From NCBI RefSeq assembly GCF_000143415.4, contig NW_003314263.1, forward strand, positions 870,165 through 934,164: a DNA stretch of 64,000 bases. Direction: 5' to 3'. Numbering within the stretch: position 1 is the first letter of the stretch; each line of letters starts with the position of its first letter. The notes below the pieces were generated by a model, which was not told the DNA's origin, searched no databases, and was given only the letters and a program-made list of their open reading frames with translations. Of this stretch, positions 45,605 through 54,919 are shown in pieces. This stretch comes from Selaginella moellendorffii (lineage: Eukaryota > Streptophyta > Lycopodiopsida > Selaginellales > Selaginellaceae). Both the position numbers and the translations under genes were made by a program.

Positions 45605-45801
45605 AGGAAGAACTTTGATGTGTTTGCCGGGGAGGTCGGGGAACTTGCAAAAGCTGGTCTGGCAACTCAACACCACGCACAACCCCAAGAACAAGCTTGG
45701 GGCGTCAACTCCCAAGAAGGTGACGGGTCAATAGTGAATATTCAATAAACAATTAGATTATTCTCGGCTAGATCGCAGTCACATCTCATCCGACGGCAGA
45801 A
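45605..45801. repeat. Mirror of the 38792-38988 segment
   Basis: Reverse complement of 38792-38988, between ATGAACTACT and CGCCATCCCAACC. It matches the palindrome-2 orientation and length and differs from palindrome 1. Confidence 0.7.
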
Positions 45802-45903
45802 CGCCATCCCAACCGTCGACAAATAGTCGTTATGAGAAGCTAGGGTTTCTACCCTTTTTATTTCTCATCTCAAGGAAGCTTGCGCGAGAGGAGAAGCTCT
45901 GCG

Positions 45904-46815
45904 ATGGTCCGCCAAGACGTTGAGTTTGAGGACGATGATTGTGCCGAGCTCCTCAAGATCTACACGAGGGGCCAGAGGCTGGGTTGCGGGAGCCAGGGCC
46001 AGGTTTTCGTGCTCAAGGGGGCCACGAGCTACGCCGGAAAGATGTTTCGAGCGGGGAGGGACGCCGGGAGAGAGCTCCGGCTCATGTCCAAGCTCCGCGG
46101 CTGCGCTGGAGTGGTCTCCTTGGCGGGCTTCGTGAAGGAGAGGAGCGGCGGGGCTTGCTACGGGACCATGGTGATGGAGCTGTGCGGTCCTAGCCTGTTC
46201 CATCGATTGATCAAGGGAGGGCCGCTGGGCGAGGAGGAGGCCGCCAAGACCATCCAGAGGCTGGCGGAGGCGCTCAAGGGGATACATAGCAGCGGCATCG
46301 TCCACCGGGATCTCAAGCCGGAGAACGTCTTCGTCAAGCTGGGCGCTGCTGCCGTGCACGAGGTGGTGATTGGAGACTTCGGCGTGGCCACGGACGACCC
46401 CAAGGAGATGTCGCAGTGCTGTGGAACCGGGAAGTATATGGCCCCGGAGGTGACGAGCTGCAAGGGTGACGCAAGGTCGCAGAGCTTTTACACTGCGGCC
46501 ATCGACGTGTGGGCGCTGGGAGTGATCGCATATGAGCTGCTGAGAGGCTACAAGCAATCCAGGGAAATCGAGTTGTTGCGAGCCGGGGAATTCCCGGATG
46601 GTTGTCCTCTCTCAGACGAGGCGGAGGATCTCATCTGCGGGATGCTGGCTGTGGAGCCGAGCGAGAGGTTGACGCTGGATGGTGTGCTGGAGCATCCCTG
46701 GATCGTGGAGAATTGCAGCAGTAAGACGATTCAAAAGAGGAGGCGCTGTGGAGTGAAGAGGAGTGCTCCCGGTTTTAGTAGCGACTTGGTTGTCAAGAAA
46801 GTTCGAGCAGCGTGA
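45904..46815 (+). CDS. Protein kinase K4, canonical motifs (palindrome 2, right)
   Basis: Fourth intact K copy, ATG at 45904, same predicted protein as K3 (GQRLGCG, ENVFVKLGAAAVH). Catalytic motifs and basic tail are intact. The pairing of identical proteins within each palindrome (K1=K2, K3=K4) points to recent arm duplication or arm-to-arm gene conversion. Confidence 0.88.
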   Translation: MVRQDVEFEDDDCAELLKIYTRGQRLGCGSQGQVFVLKGATSYAGKMFRAGRDAGRELRLMSKLRGCAGVVSLAGFVKERSGGACYGTMVMELCGPSLFHRLIKGGPLGEEEAAKTIQRLAEALKGIHSSGIVHRDLKPENVFVKLGAAAVHEVVIGDFGVATDDPKEMSQCCGTGKYMAPEVTSCKGDARSQSFYTAAIDVWALGVIAYELLRGYKQSREIELLRAGEFPDGCPLSDEAEDLICGMLAVEPSERLTLDGVLEHPWIVENCSSKTIQKRRRCGVKRSAPGFSSDLVVKKVRAA

Positions 46816-46820
46816 GTGTG

Positions 46821-47245
46821 TTAAATACATGCCTCCATCAGCCAACTTGGTGAGCGCTTACTGTTAGTACATGAAGAGATAAATGTAAACCAGGGTGTAG
46901 TTTGATCATACAGATCATATTTTAAAATCAATGATATAACGTGAATTTGTGTACCACTTGGTATGGCTGTTTGCCCGCCCCATGCCCAGCTCGGAAACGC
47001 TCCTGGCTGCTCGTTGCGTGAAGCCTTGGCCACTTTGCATCTGATAGCCACCGAGTAGCGATCCCCAAGCCGGGAGAAATGGCATGGCTTGGACGATCTC
47101 GCGAGCAAGTTCCAGGTTCCCGGCCCGTCCCAGGATGTCTGTGACTTAATCGTAGTGTTCCCTCAAAGCTGTGATTCCAAAGTCGCCGCTCACGAGCTCC
47201 GAGCATTGAGTTCCAGGAGACAAAATTAAAATTCAAACAGTGCAA
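46821..47245 (-). pseudogene. PPR protein fragment P4, internally deleted
   Basis: Minus-strand copy of P starting NFNFVSWNSMLG but missing most of the middle: it jumps from the first motif to SDFG-like sequence and the DILGRAGNLELAREIVQAMPF segment. A TAA lies in place of a sense codon near 47143. It is the mirror partner of P3 but more eroded. Confidence 0.65.
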
Positions 47246-47559
47246 AGAGATATCATATCTTAGAACATAATTATAATAATTTATATGATATCGCTTTTAA
47301 TTAAGATATTATGTATTTTTAATTTTTTTCTTTAGTTTAGTAATTATATTATTAATTATTCTGGGATTATATAAATTTTTAATGACAGAGCTAAGTTAAA
47401 TCAATACTATCAGACCATAAAAGGCTCATAAAGGCTATAGCATTGAGTTATAATATTATTGAAGCATATAGTTAAAAAGTATTATTATTATAGTTTTGGA
47501 ATATGTATTAGTAATTGAGACTAAATAATATTAAAATATTTTAATACATAATTTTAATA
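47246..47559. other. AT-rich spacer
   Basis: Inverted counterpart of 36773-37095 with small indels. Nothing else seen. Confidence 0.5.
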
Positions 47560-47760
47560 ATGGGGATGTCGAGAGGTCGTCCAAGCCATGCCATTTCTCC
47601 CGGATCTTCTGGCTTGGAGATTGCTACGCGGTGGCTACCAGCCAAGGCTTCACGCAACGAGCAGCCAGGAGCGTTTTCGAGCTGGGCTTGGGGCGAGCAA
47701 ACAACCATACCAAGTGGTACACAAATTCACGTTATATCATTGTTTTAAAAATATGATCTG
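47560..47760 (+). pseudogene. Short PPR 3' remnant (mirror of 36551-36772)
   Basis: GRPSHAIS/PFLPDLLAW region in broken frames. It lies tail-to-tail with the chimera Ch2. Confidence 0.55.
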
Positions 47761-47855
47761 TATGAAAAAACTACACCCTGGTTTACATTTATCTCTTCAT
47801 GTACTAACAGTAGGTGCTCACCAAGTTGGCTGATGGTGGCATGTATTTAACACAC

Positions 47856-48605
47856 TCACGCTGCTCGAACTTTCTTGACAACCAAGTCGCTACTAAAACC
47901 GGGAGCACTCCTCTTCACTCCACAGCGCCTCCTCTTTTGAATCGTCTTCTTCATCTTACTGCTGCAATTCTCAACGATCCACTCCAGCACACCATCCAGC
48001 GTCAACCTCTCGCTCGGCTCCACAGCCAGCATCCCGCAGATGAGATCCTCCGCCTCTGAGAGAGGACAACCATCCGGGAATTCCCCGGCTCGCAACAACT
48101 TGATCTCCCTGAACTGCTTGTAGTCTCTCAGCAGCTCATATGCGATCACTCCCAGCGCCCACACGTCCATGGCTGTAGTGTAAAAGCTCTGCAACCTAGC
48201 GTCGCCATGACCATCCTGCAGCTCGTCACCTCCAGGGCCATATGCGACATCTCCTTGGGGTCGTCCGTGGCCATACCGAGCGCAGCATTTGCTCGAAGAG
48301 ATCCAACACGCTGCTCGTGTCTCCCGCGTGGCTGTGAGCTTCCAGCAGCGAGTTCCAAGTCCCCAGATCTTGCTGCCTCGATCCATGGAGCGGAAGACTT
48401 GGCGAGCTTCGTCCACACTCCCGCACTTGCCATAGAAGCTGACGAGCGAGCTCCCAACAACGGGATCGTCCCTGTGGAGTGATCCAATCTCCTCGGCGTG
48501 GATCTTCCTCCCAGTTTCCAGATCCCCCAGGCTTCCACAGGCTTTGAGTACCGCGGCAAAAGTTAGAGAGTCGAGCTCCACCGCCAGCCTCGCCACTCTC
48601 CACAT
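47856..48605 (-). CDS. PPR-kinase chimeric ORF Ch2 (249 codons, in frame)
   Basis: ATG at 48605 opens a continuous 249-residue frame. Residues about 1-76 are PPR (MWRVARLAVELDS, LKACGSLGDLETGRKIHAEEI, SFYGKCGSVDEARQVF). About 77-131 are novel out-of-frame sequence. About 132-249 are the K C-lobe (SFYTTAMDVWALGV, GMLAVEPSERLTLDGVL, KRRRCGVKRSAPGF). Relative to Ch1 and Ch3, ATGTGGAGAG replaces ACGCGGAGAG, creating the start codon. One base is missing near 48216 (CCTGCAGC against CCTTGCAGC), which fuses the frames. It has no catalytic residues; expression is unknown. It may be a pseudogene that is open by chance. Confidence 0.5.
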   Translation of the reverse strand: MWRVARLAVELDSLTFAAVLKACGSLGDLETGRKIHAEEIGSLHRDDPVVGSSLVSFYGKCGSVDEARQVFRSMDRGSKIWGLGTRCWKLTATRETRAACWISSSKCCARYGHGRPQGDVAYGPGGDELQDGHGDARLQSFYTTAMDVWALGVIAYELLRDYKQFREIKLLRAGEFPDGCPLSEAEDLICGMLAVEPSERLTLDGVLEWIVENCSSKMKKTIQKRRRCGVKRSAPGFSSDLVVKKVRAA

Positions 48606-49729
48606 AGCCGAAGATGAGAGTGTTTACGCAACAGGTCCTCGATTGTGATGGTAACAAATGAGCTCGTGGAAGTTCCAGAGGTGATCAGAGATGGATTGTT
48701 TGCGAGGCAGCACAAGGTTGTGGAGACAAGAAGCTACTGCATCACGCAGCTCGTCCTCTGCAATCTTCATGTCCTGGCCATGAATCACAAGCCCGGTCTA
48801 CTTTGGGAGGATCACTGCCTGCCAGTTTCTGGTTTATTTTATCTTTTACTTAAAGGTCTAGAAATATATTTTTATTTTAAAATTATTTTTGAAATCTATG
48901 AGATTTTGCAAATTTCAGCATTTGCAAATCTATTTGCCTTTGTGCAATCTTTTTGCTAGGCCATATTGGTACAAGAGGATGGGAAGTAGGGATGATGAAG
49001 AGTGATATAAACAATTTTTACATTATTAAGGAGTGGTATGTACAAAATTAAGTGTAAAGTGGATGGTAAATTTTTTGCATGTGAGGAATTATCCAATTGA
49101 AGGCTTGATCATCAATAACACACTCCCAGATGGAGGCCTACAAGAGGAAGTTGAGGCAGAGATCGATAAACATATATGTACATTACCCCATGCCATGCTC
49201 CATGATTTACAAGACTTGTCATGGAGCACTCTACCACCAATATACTTCTAGTGCCAAAACAGTGTTTAATTGCAACAAAGTTCCAATTTGTAACTCTATG
49301 CGAGGTGTGAACATTTTCCAACTCAAGGCTAGAGTGTATTACCTTGCCTCTCACATGAAACAGTGCACTAACTTATCTTTAACAGAGTTCTAACCTTGTA
49401 ATAGGGAATAAAAAAAAGGCATGAACCTCCTCCTAAGGGAGCAAACTCTAAAGCAAGCATTAGAGAAGGAATGTAGCTGAGGCAGAGATTGAGGCATTGG
49501 CCCATTTCTCAAAGATCATGGATCAAATAATCTTCAAAAGCACAAAACTAAAAAAAAGCAATGGAGCCATGGTACATAAAAGTGAAAGTGCAAAATTAAA
49601 AATAGCAATGGAGCTATAAAATGGAGGTTTTAAGGGATAAAGATTACTATCACCTCATTATGGAGCTATGTGCTGCTAAAACAAAAAAGCATAAGGCAGC
49701 AATCATGATTAAGCAAAGTAGTAAAGATA
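48606..49729. repeat. Spacer module X2
   Basis: Homologous to X1 (inverted) and X3 (direct). It contains short recurring frames (48645-48959, 49033-49251, 49130-49393, plus) without recognised domains, then AT-rich sequence. The part at 48606-48660 is the TLIFGYVESG PPR lead-in of Ch2, on the minus strand. Confidence 0.45.
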
Positions 49730-50002
49730 GTGCACAAGATGCACAAGAGGGGCATTACTTATAAGGATATCAAGTTTAAAAACATCCTTTTAGAGTTTTG
49801 GGAGAACTTGCTTGGGAACATAAAGTCAGTAGACTTTTGGAGCATTGTCAAAGTTTTCAAAGAAGAGGTCGCTACCAAGTATGATCAGAGATCTTATCTC
49901 CTGGCCATATTTATGACAAGAGAGGTTGACATGTGGAGCATGGGGATTGTTTTATACAAGATGTTGTCTGGGAAGTGTGCATTTCCAGAGTTGGTGTCAT
50001 GA
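49730..50002 (+). pseudogene. Kinase remnant Y2
   Basis: 90-codon frame with a degraded catalytic loop (HKRGITYKDIKFKNILL; HRD is YKD), a VDFWS in the DFG position and REVDMWSMGIVLYKMLSGKCAFP, which is kinase subdomain IX. It lacks the N-lobe and the end of the C-lobe. It differs from the K, A and HQG groups and looks like an older fragment. A more eroded copy is at 58930-59308. Confidence 0.6.
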
Positions 50003-50368
50003 GAAATTGAGAAGAGATTGGGATGTTTGGAGGATTTGTAATGAACTCTCTTGACTCCAAAATCAAGCAAATGTAGGGAAAATGAGTTTGAAGCTGGTTT
50101 TCTAGCAAACAAAGCCTAGAAAATGGTGTGTGAAAATAAAGTGGGAAGAAAAACAATTGAAAACTATAATCATAAAGCCAAACAAAATTTAGTTACAATG
50201 CATGAATTGTTCACTAAAAAATCACTCATATGCAATTTTGTGACCAAACTATACAGTTATGCATGAAGAAGTAAAGCTTTTGTCAATGACAAAGTTTCTT
50301 TATGGATATGTTAAACTGTATAATCAGATAAAAAGCCAGAATACATTGATATATCACTAAACTCTTTC
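50003..50368. other. AT-rich spacer
   Basis: No gene seen; duplicated at 59257-59622. Confidence 0.45.
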
Positions 50369-50551
50369 ATGACTGCTACTAGGACGAGCAAAGTAATTTT
50401 ATTATTTCATAAAATGAAATTAAAGTCAGTTTTAGAGCGTCGCCATTCTCATGCTACGGCTTTGAAACGGTTATTGTTCAGTGGCCAATCAACTGACATT
50501 TCAACTGAAGCTGCGGAAAGCTGGTTGCGCCAAATGCCAGGAGTCGGATGA
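50369..50551 (+). pseudogene. Possible pogo/Tigger-type transposase remnant
   Basis: 60-codon frame; the stretch SHATALKRLLFSGQSTDISTEAAESWLRQMPG resembles the linker between the CENP-B-type DNA-binding domain and the DDE domain of pogo/Tigger transposases. No DDE residues are present. The identification rests on one short stretch and is tentative. An identical copy is at 59623-59805. Confidence 0.35.
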
Positions 50552-50574
50552 AAGAAAAAATAAAATAAAATGTC

Positions 50575-50670
50575 AGAGCATCAGCAGCACCAAAATCTCT
50601 CCCCCCACCTCCAAAATCACCACCAAACTCAAAATCACCACCACCACCACCACCACGAGAAGTTGAGCAC
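50575..50670. repeat. CCA/CAC-rich simple repeat
   Basis: A short tract rich in CACCA and AAAATCACC triplet repeats, at the broken 3' end of the PHO1-like pseudogene. The second copy (59825-59925) is a few bases shorter. Confidence 0.6.
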
Positions 50671-50714
50671 CACCTCTGCCTGAGCAGCTTGCCGAAACCG
50701 CTGGTGGCGCTGCA

Positions 50715-51851
50715 CGCCCGCCGCAATACATACGTCGTATGAAAAGCTTCTCCACTTTTTCCATGAGATTAGCGGCCTACTCGGAAATATGCAAACAAAA
50801 AGTTGTAAAACAACAAAGATGGCTCACCTTGTCAGAGCTGCTAAAGTACGAGCCCGCAAATAAATCGGCATTGCTTTCCTGCCAGTCACCTAAAATAAAA
50901 AACTTCAGAGCTTTCCCTCGAGTCCTCACAGATTTTCAAGATCTTTGCGAATGCCACCACGTTCAAAGAGCTGTAATCTGATGGAATAAGCACGAAAGGA
51001 TCTTACACAGACTAATTTGGAGTCCAAGGCCACGATAAAACTCGATGAATGCCAAGCGCAGCACCTTCTCTGCAGAGTGAACCTTTTTCTTGGTCGCGTG
51101 GATGTCCGTCTCTTGAGATATATTTTTCTTGGATTGGTGTATCAATGCTTGCGAGAGGGACGCTATCGTAGTAGTATGGTGCCGGAGATTTCACGTCTTG
51201 TGAACAGAATATAGGCTGCCGCTCAAGCGAATTTCCCATCTCAATGCTACTGTTTCCAGCAGGCATTCCTCGAGACGTATCAGCGCGAGATTTCTAAGAG
51301 AAAGCAAACTACCTGAGAATAACTCCAGCGTTTGGCATTTGCCTGCTCAAAGCCTCGGCTCTTTTGCAGTACTCCTCCTCCTTTGTCCTGTAAAACTTAT
51401 TCACGTTGTTAAGATGGCCATCCAGGCGGGCGAATAACATCTTCTCCTCTTCGACCTGTGAAATCGGTCCGAAGTGTTCTGTCTCATAAAGCTCCTCTGG
51501 GGGCAATTGACGCACCTGGAGAACAAAAACTATCAAAGAAGCTTTCAAAGGAAGAACTTTGACAGTTACGAAGAACTTACTCGAAGGACTTCACTCTGGC
51601 TCCATGTCAAGATCTTCCGCCTGGTGAGACCGCTGAAAGTCCTGAGGGGCGAAGAATCGGCGGGCGAGGGAGAAGAGCCAGCAGCATCAGCAGTAGCAGC
51701 ACCAGCACCCCCACCTGGAGAAAAAATTTGCTTCTTGCGGAAGCACCAGCTTGATCTGCTTGAGATCCTTCTTGAGCTGCCACTAATCGCGGTAGGCCGA
51801 TCGCCACTCGGGAACAAGATGGCCATCGAGCTGCTTGGAGAACTTGACCAT
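50715..51851 (-). pseudogene. PHO1-like phosphate exporter pseudogene, SPX domain only (copy 1)
   Basis: Minus-strand exons of an SPX-EXS protein. ATG at 51851 opens MVKFSKQLDGHLVPEWRSAYRD, then TAG where Tyr of the conserved YWQLKKDLK is expected, then WQLKKDLKQIKLVLPQEANFF. Further exons give LYETEHFGPISQVEEEKMLFARLDGHLNNVNKFYRTKEEEYCKRAEAL, KKKVHSAEKVLRLAFIEFYRGLGL and SDKV...LMEKVEKLFIRRMY. The EXS membrane domain is absent; the sequence ends in a CCA-rich tract. Truncation plus the in-frame stop make a functional exporter impossible. Both tandem copies share the stop, so it predates the duplication. Confidence 0.85.
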
Positions 51852-52007
51852 GCTGGATGAAAAAGATGATGCATCCCTTTTCTTCTCGTTCTACTTCTAA
51901 ATGAAAGACCAACTCTCACCAAGTAAAGCGGTGCCACTGCCAGTCCACACCCCATTTCCCGTGAATCGATCGAGCGAGCAAAGCTTGCCTGGGGTTTTCT
52001 GCCTGTC

Positions 52008-52580
52008 ATGGCGGGGATTGGGATCTGCCGCTGGAAATGCGAGGCCTGGCCGTGGATTCAAGGCGCTCGCGAAGTCCAGGCTCCAGCATTGCCTCCACAG
52101 AAGCGGCAATGCAGGCGCGGTTCTCAAGCACCCATTTTGTTTTCCTTTTCGTTTCTCTCGCATCGCAGCGCTCTGATATGGATGGATCGAGCGCAGCAAC
52201 AGGTGCGCGGCGTGTATATCGACTGCAAGGGGCTGAATTTCGAGCAAGCCATGGCGCGCTATGGCCGGAAGATGCGACAGGACAAGACGCTCACTGATCT
52301 GCTCAAGAAGGAGTACTACGTGAAGCCGTCGGAGCAGCGGCGCCAGGCGGAGAAGGAGCGTGTCAAGCGAACCAAGAAGAGGCTCTTCCTGGAGAAGCTC
52401 AAGTTCGTCTTGATGCTGCGAGCAAGGTTTGCATTCCTCCTTTTGTTCTTCATCCACCATAGCTGGTTTTCATTTCTTCTTCCTTTCTCTTTCTCCTCGG
52501 AGAAATCCATTCTTTTCCTTTTTGCGAGATGTTGAATCGCTTAGTGATGATCTTCTTCTCGTTTATCCAGAGGGCTGTGA
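52008..52580 (+). CDS. Organellar ribosomal protein bS21-like, intact copy
   Basis: Two exons, 52008-52426 and 52571-52580 (AG+A join, then GLY-LEU-stop), 142 residues from the ATG at 52008. An N-terminal Trp/Arg-rich region of about 60 residues could be a transit peptide. The conserved part reads GLNFEQAMARYGRKM, LLKKEYYVKPSEQRRQAEKERVKRTKKR, the bS21 helix pair and basic tail. It would bind the 30S-type subunit of a plastid or mitochondrial ribosome. M58 (MDRAQQQ) is an alternative start. The start lies 156 bp from the PHO1-like start, divergent. Confidence 0.7.
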
Positions 52581-52667
52581 TCGAACTTTGGTGATCTTCT
52601 TTTAATTTGTTTTCCTCTCTACTTCTGTTTTTATGAACTAACAAGAGCCCTAAGTTTCTTTTCTATC

Positions 52668-53439
52668 ATGGCCTCGGGAGGGCCTCTTCTCGCTCTCGAC
52701 GATCTCATCCATGATCTTAGCAAAGATCCAGCATCACCGAATTTCCCCTGGTTGGATCGCCCATCAGCAACGCAACAAGATGATCATCTCCCTCAGGATC
52801 TCGATCTCGTAGAGGTGCTTTCTCTTTCTTTCAATCCCTCGATCAGTGCTCAGGAATACCACCGTTGCAGGAAATCCAGGAGACCTGCCGCGATCTCAAT
52901 GCCGCATTGGAGCGCCCCGGCTACGCTTGGACCTCGCTCAACCAGAAGGTGGGTCGCCTCCATCGGTCGATTCCTCCCCAATTTCTCATGTGGGTCGTGT
53001 GGGAAATCTCAGCTATGCACGAGCCTGGCCGCGGCAGCCGAGATCGTTCGAATCAGCCACGCGAATTTCGCGCAATTGCTCCAGAAACTCCAGGCCCTGC
53101 GCGCGATTGTTAGCAGGGGAGAAGGAACCCTAAAGATGGTATAAATGCCGAGTATATTCTCTTAGGGTAGGGCGTAACAATTTTGCAGTAAAGTATATCT
53201 TTAGAATATGCTCATTTCAATGCCTAGCCCCTTCTAGATCTATGCGCGACAAATCTCGATTTCGCGCTAGAAATCTTGATTTCTACTGTAGGAATTGCTC
53301 TGGTCGGTGTGTGCTCACCAAGGGAGAATCTGCTGTGTACCCGATTTTTTTCGAGTACCAGAATTAATGGTTTTTTGTTCTTCTCTTTTATATCCAGATC
53401 GAGAGTGTGAGGCTTCTTCCAAGAGGGCAATTGTTCTAG
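52668..53439 (+). CDS. Small four-exon gene W1, unrecognised (copy 1)
   Basis: Exons 52668-52814, 52871-52948, 53013-53138 and 53398-53439 join in phase across GT-AG introns to give 130 residues. The protein begins MASGGPLLALDDLIHDLSKDP, contains ETCRDLNAALERPGYAW and a helical LAAAAEIVRISHANFAQLLQKL, and ends LLPRGQLF. I do not recognise the family. Codon structure and clean splice sites support a real gene or a very recent pseudogene. It is duplicated identically at 61958-62717. The TAG stop is followed after one base by the ATG of W2. Confidence 0.6.
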
Positions 53440-53440
53440 A

Positions 53441-53840
53441 ATGTTTGGAGGTGGATACAGGAAAGGCGATGGATTGCCTGCTGTAAGCACTGCGAACATT
53501 TTCTCTGCGCTTAAGCGAAAATCCAGCAAGAAGAAGTCGGACAAGCATGCATTGCAAAGCAGCCAGAGTAGTTTTGGGTGCCAAGTCCGGCTACCGTCAA
53601 GTCTTGGGCCGATGTCGAGGACGACAACGATTACTTTGCGACCACCGCTCTGCTGCCAACCATAACAACAAAGGCCTCGCAGGAATCCTCTGTGAACCCT
53701 GACTTGAATCACTTGGAGGTAACCATCTTTTTTCGTAGCTCTCCTCTTTTTCCTTTTCTGTTCTTCCTGATGGTATGTATGTTAGGATTCGACGATGATG
53801 CCGACAAAGAGGTCGAAGAAGAGAAAAGCGGTGTCGTAAT
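53441..53840 (+). pseudogene. W2, truncated coding sequence (copy 1)
   Basis: MFGGGYRKGDGLPAVSTANIFSALKRK opens a 74-codon frame. The more conserved-looking continuation, PSPATVKSWADVEDDNDYFATTALLPT ... NPDLNHLE, is in the next frame from 53578. It is spliced (GT at about 53720) to a short acidic exon from about 53786 (DDDADKEVEEEKSG). The sequence then breaks off into the inverted kinase fragment. The apparent frameshift is present in both tandem copies; an unrecognised intron could also explain it. Family not identified. Confidence 0.5.
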
Positions 53841-53845
53841 TCCAT

Positions 53846-54008
53846 GCCCCATGTCAATCACGTCCAAAACGTTTTCGTGTTTGCAATTTGCCATGATCTC
53901 AAGCTCCTTGAGGATTTGCTTGTGAACCTCCTTATTTCCTAGCACTACTCTCTCGCCCAGATGATCGTATCCATGCGCCACCGCAGACGCATAGTTATAT
54001 CTGCCCAA
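53846..54008 (-). pseudogene. Inverted N-terminal HQG kinase fragment (unit 1)
   Basis: Minus-strand homology to HQG residues 5-60 (MGRYNYASAVAHGYDHLGERVVLGN, ENVLDVIDMG), ending abruptly within W2. It is head-to-head with HQG1, 133 bp away. Confidence 0.75.
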
Positions 54009-54019
54009 CAGTTTATGGA

Positions 54020-54141
54020 GAAACGCGCCCTAAAACCCTAAACCCAAATTTTCGACACTGAATCGGCCACCCTTTTTCGTCGCCTTTACTGCGACTATAA
54101 AAGAGAGTGTTCCTCCATAGGGTTTCTCCATAGCTTGAGAA
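54020..54141 (+). promoter_or_regulatory. UTP21-type promoter block upstream of HQG1
   Basis: Teloboxes (CCCTAAAACCCTAAACC), CAAATTTTCGACACT, AATCGG and TTTACTGCGACT in the same order as at 13470-13562. A deletion of about 14 bp removes the B-box-like part. TATAAAAG follows immediately (54096-54103), a good TATA box about 40 bp before the HQG1 start codon. Confidence 0.6.
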
Positions 54142-54919
54142 ATGAAAGTGTTGGGCAGATATAACTATGCGTCTGGATATGGCGAAAGCTCTGCGGTGGC
54201 GCATGGATACGATGATCTGGGCGAGAGAGTCGTGATAAAAAATATGGGTAAAGGCAAGGAGGTTCACAAGCAAATCCTCAAGGAGTTTGAGATCATGGTA
54301 AATTGCAAACATGAAAACGTTTTGGACGTGATTGACATGGGGCTAGACAAGGACGGGAATTACTACATGGTATTCGAGCATACTAATGGTAACGTGTTGG
54401 AGTATCTACAAATGGACCTTTCGAAAGCTGGCAAAGAATCGGAGCTTGGTTCGAGGTTTTTCACCAGGGAAGAGAAGATCAAGGAGATAATGCGCCAGCT
54501 CCTTCTAGGGCTTGCATGGCTGCATGAACGTGGGGTGGCGCACCAGGGCATGACAAAAGATAACGTCCTGGTGAAGGTCAAAAGGATGTGATTTCAAGGT
54601 GAAGCTGGGCGATTTTAGCTGTGCGAGGAGGCTTTGCAACAATCCCCCAGAAACAACCCTGAAAGTGGGAACTGCGGTGGACATATGGAGTGCTGGGATA
54701 TTGCTAGTGGGGATGCTCTTGCCATTGGAAATGCCTGAGCTACCAGAGAAAGAGGCTAAAGGAGAGGTGTTGGAGACGATCAAAAAATTTCTCCAGGCTT
54801 TGGATGATTTAATCAAGGACAAGGACGCCCTGGAGTTAGTCAGATCGATGCTAGCATCTGATCCAGTTACTGCCCGGCAAGCTTTAGCTTTCAGGTATTT
54901 ACATCACAATACCCAATAA
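54142..54919 (+). pseudogene. Pseudokinase HQG1, frameshifted copy
   Basis: ATG at 54142 (MKVLGRYNYASGYGESSAVAHG). Open for 149 codons through VVIK, HENVLDVIDMG, AHQGMTKDNVLVKVK. It is then lost at AAAAGG where the relative at 63.4 kb has AAAGG (one extra A). The rest (KLGDFSCARRLCNN, PPETTLKVGTAVDIWSAG to HHNTQ) is open in another frame, 54599-54919. HRD is HQG, the loop Lys is Thr and DFG is DFS, and only a few residues separate DFS from the PPE that replaces APE. Confidence 0.85.

Noticed and set aside
50632-50660. CRISPR-like or other regularly spaced array
   Set aside because: It is a CCA/CAC simple repeat without spacers, in a eukaryotic pseudogene end.
54142-54591. Treating the 149-codon N-lobe frame of HQG1 as a complete small protein
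   Set aside because: Its end is created by one extra A relative to HQG3 and the remaining kinase sequence follows in the next frame, so it is a frameshifted copy.
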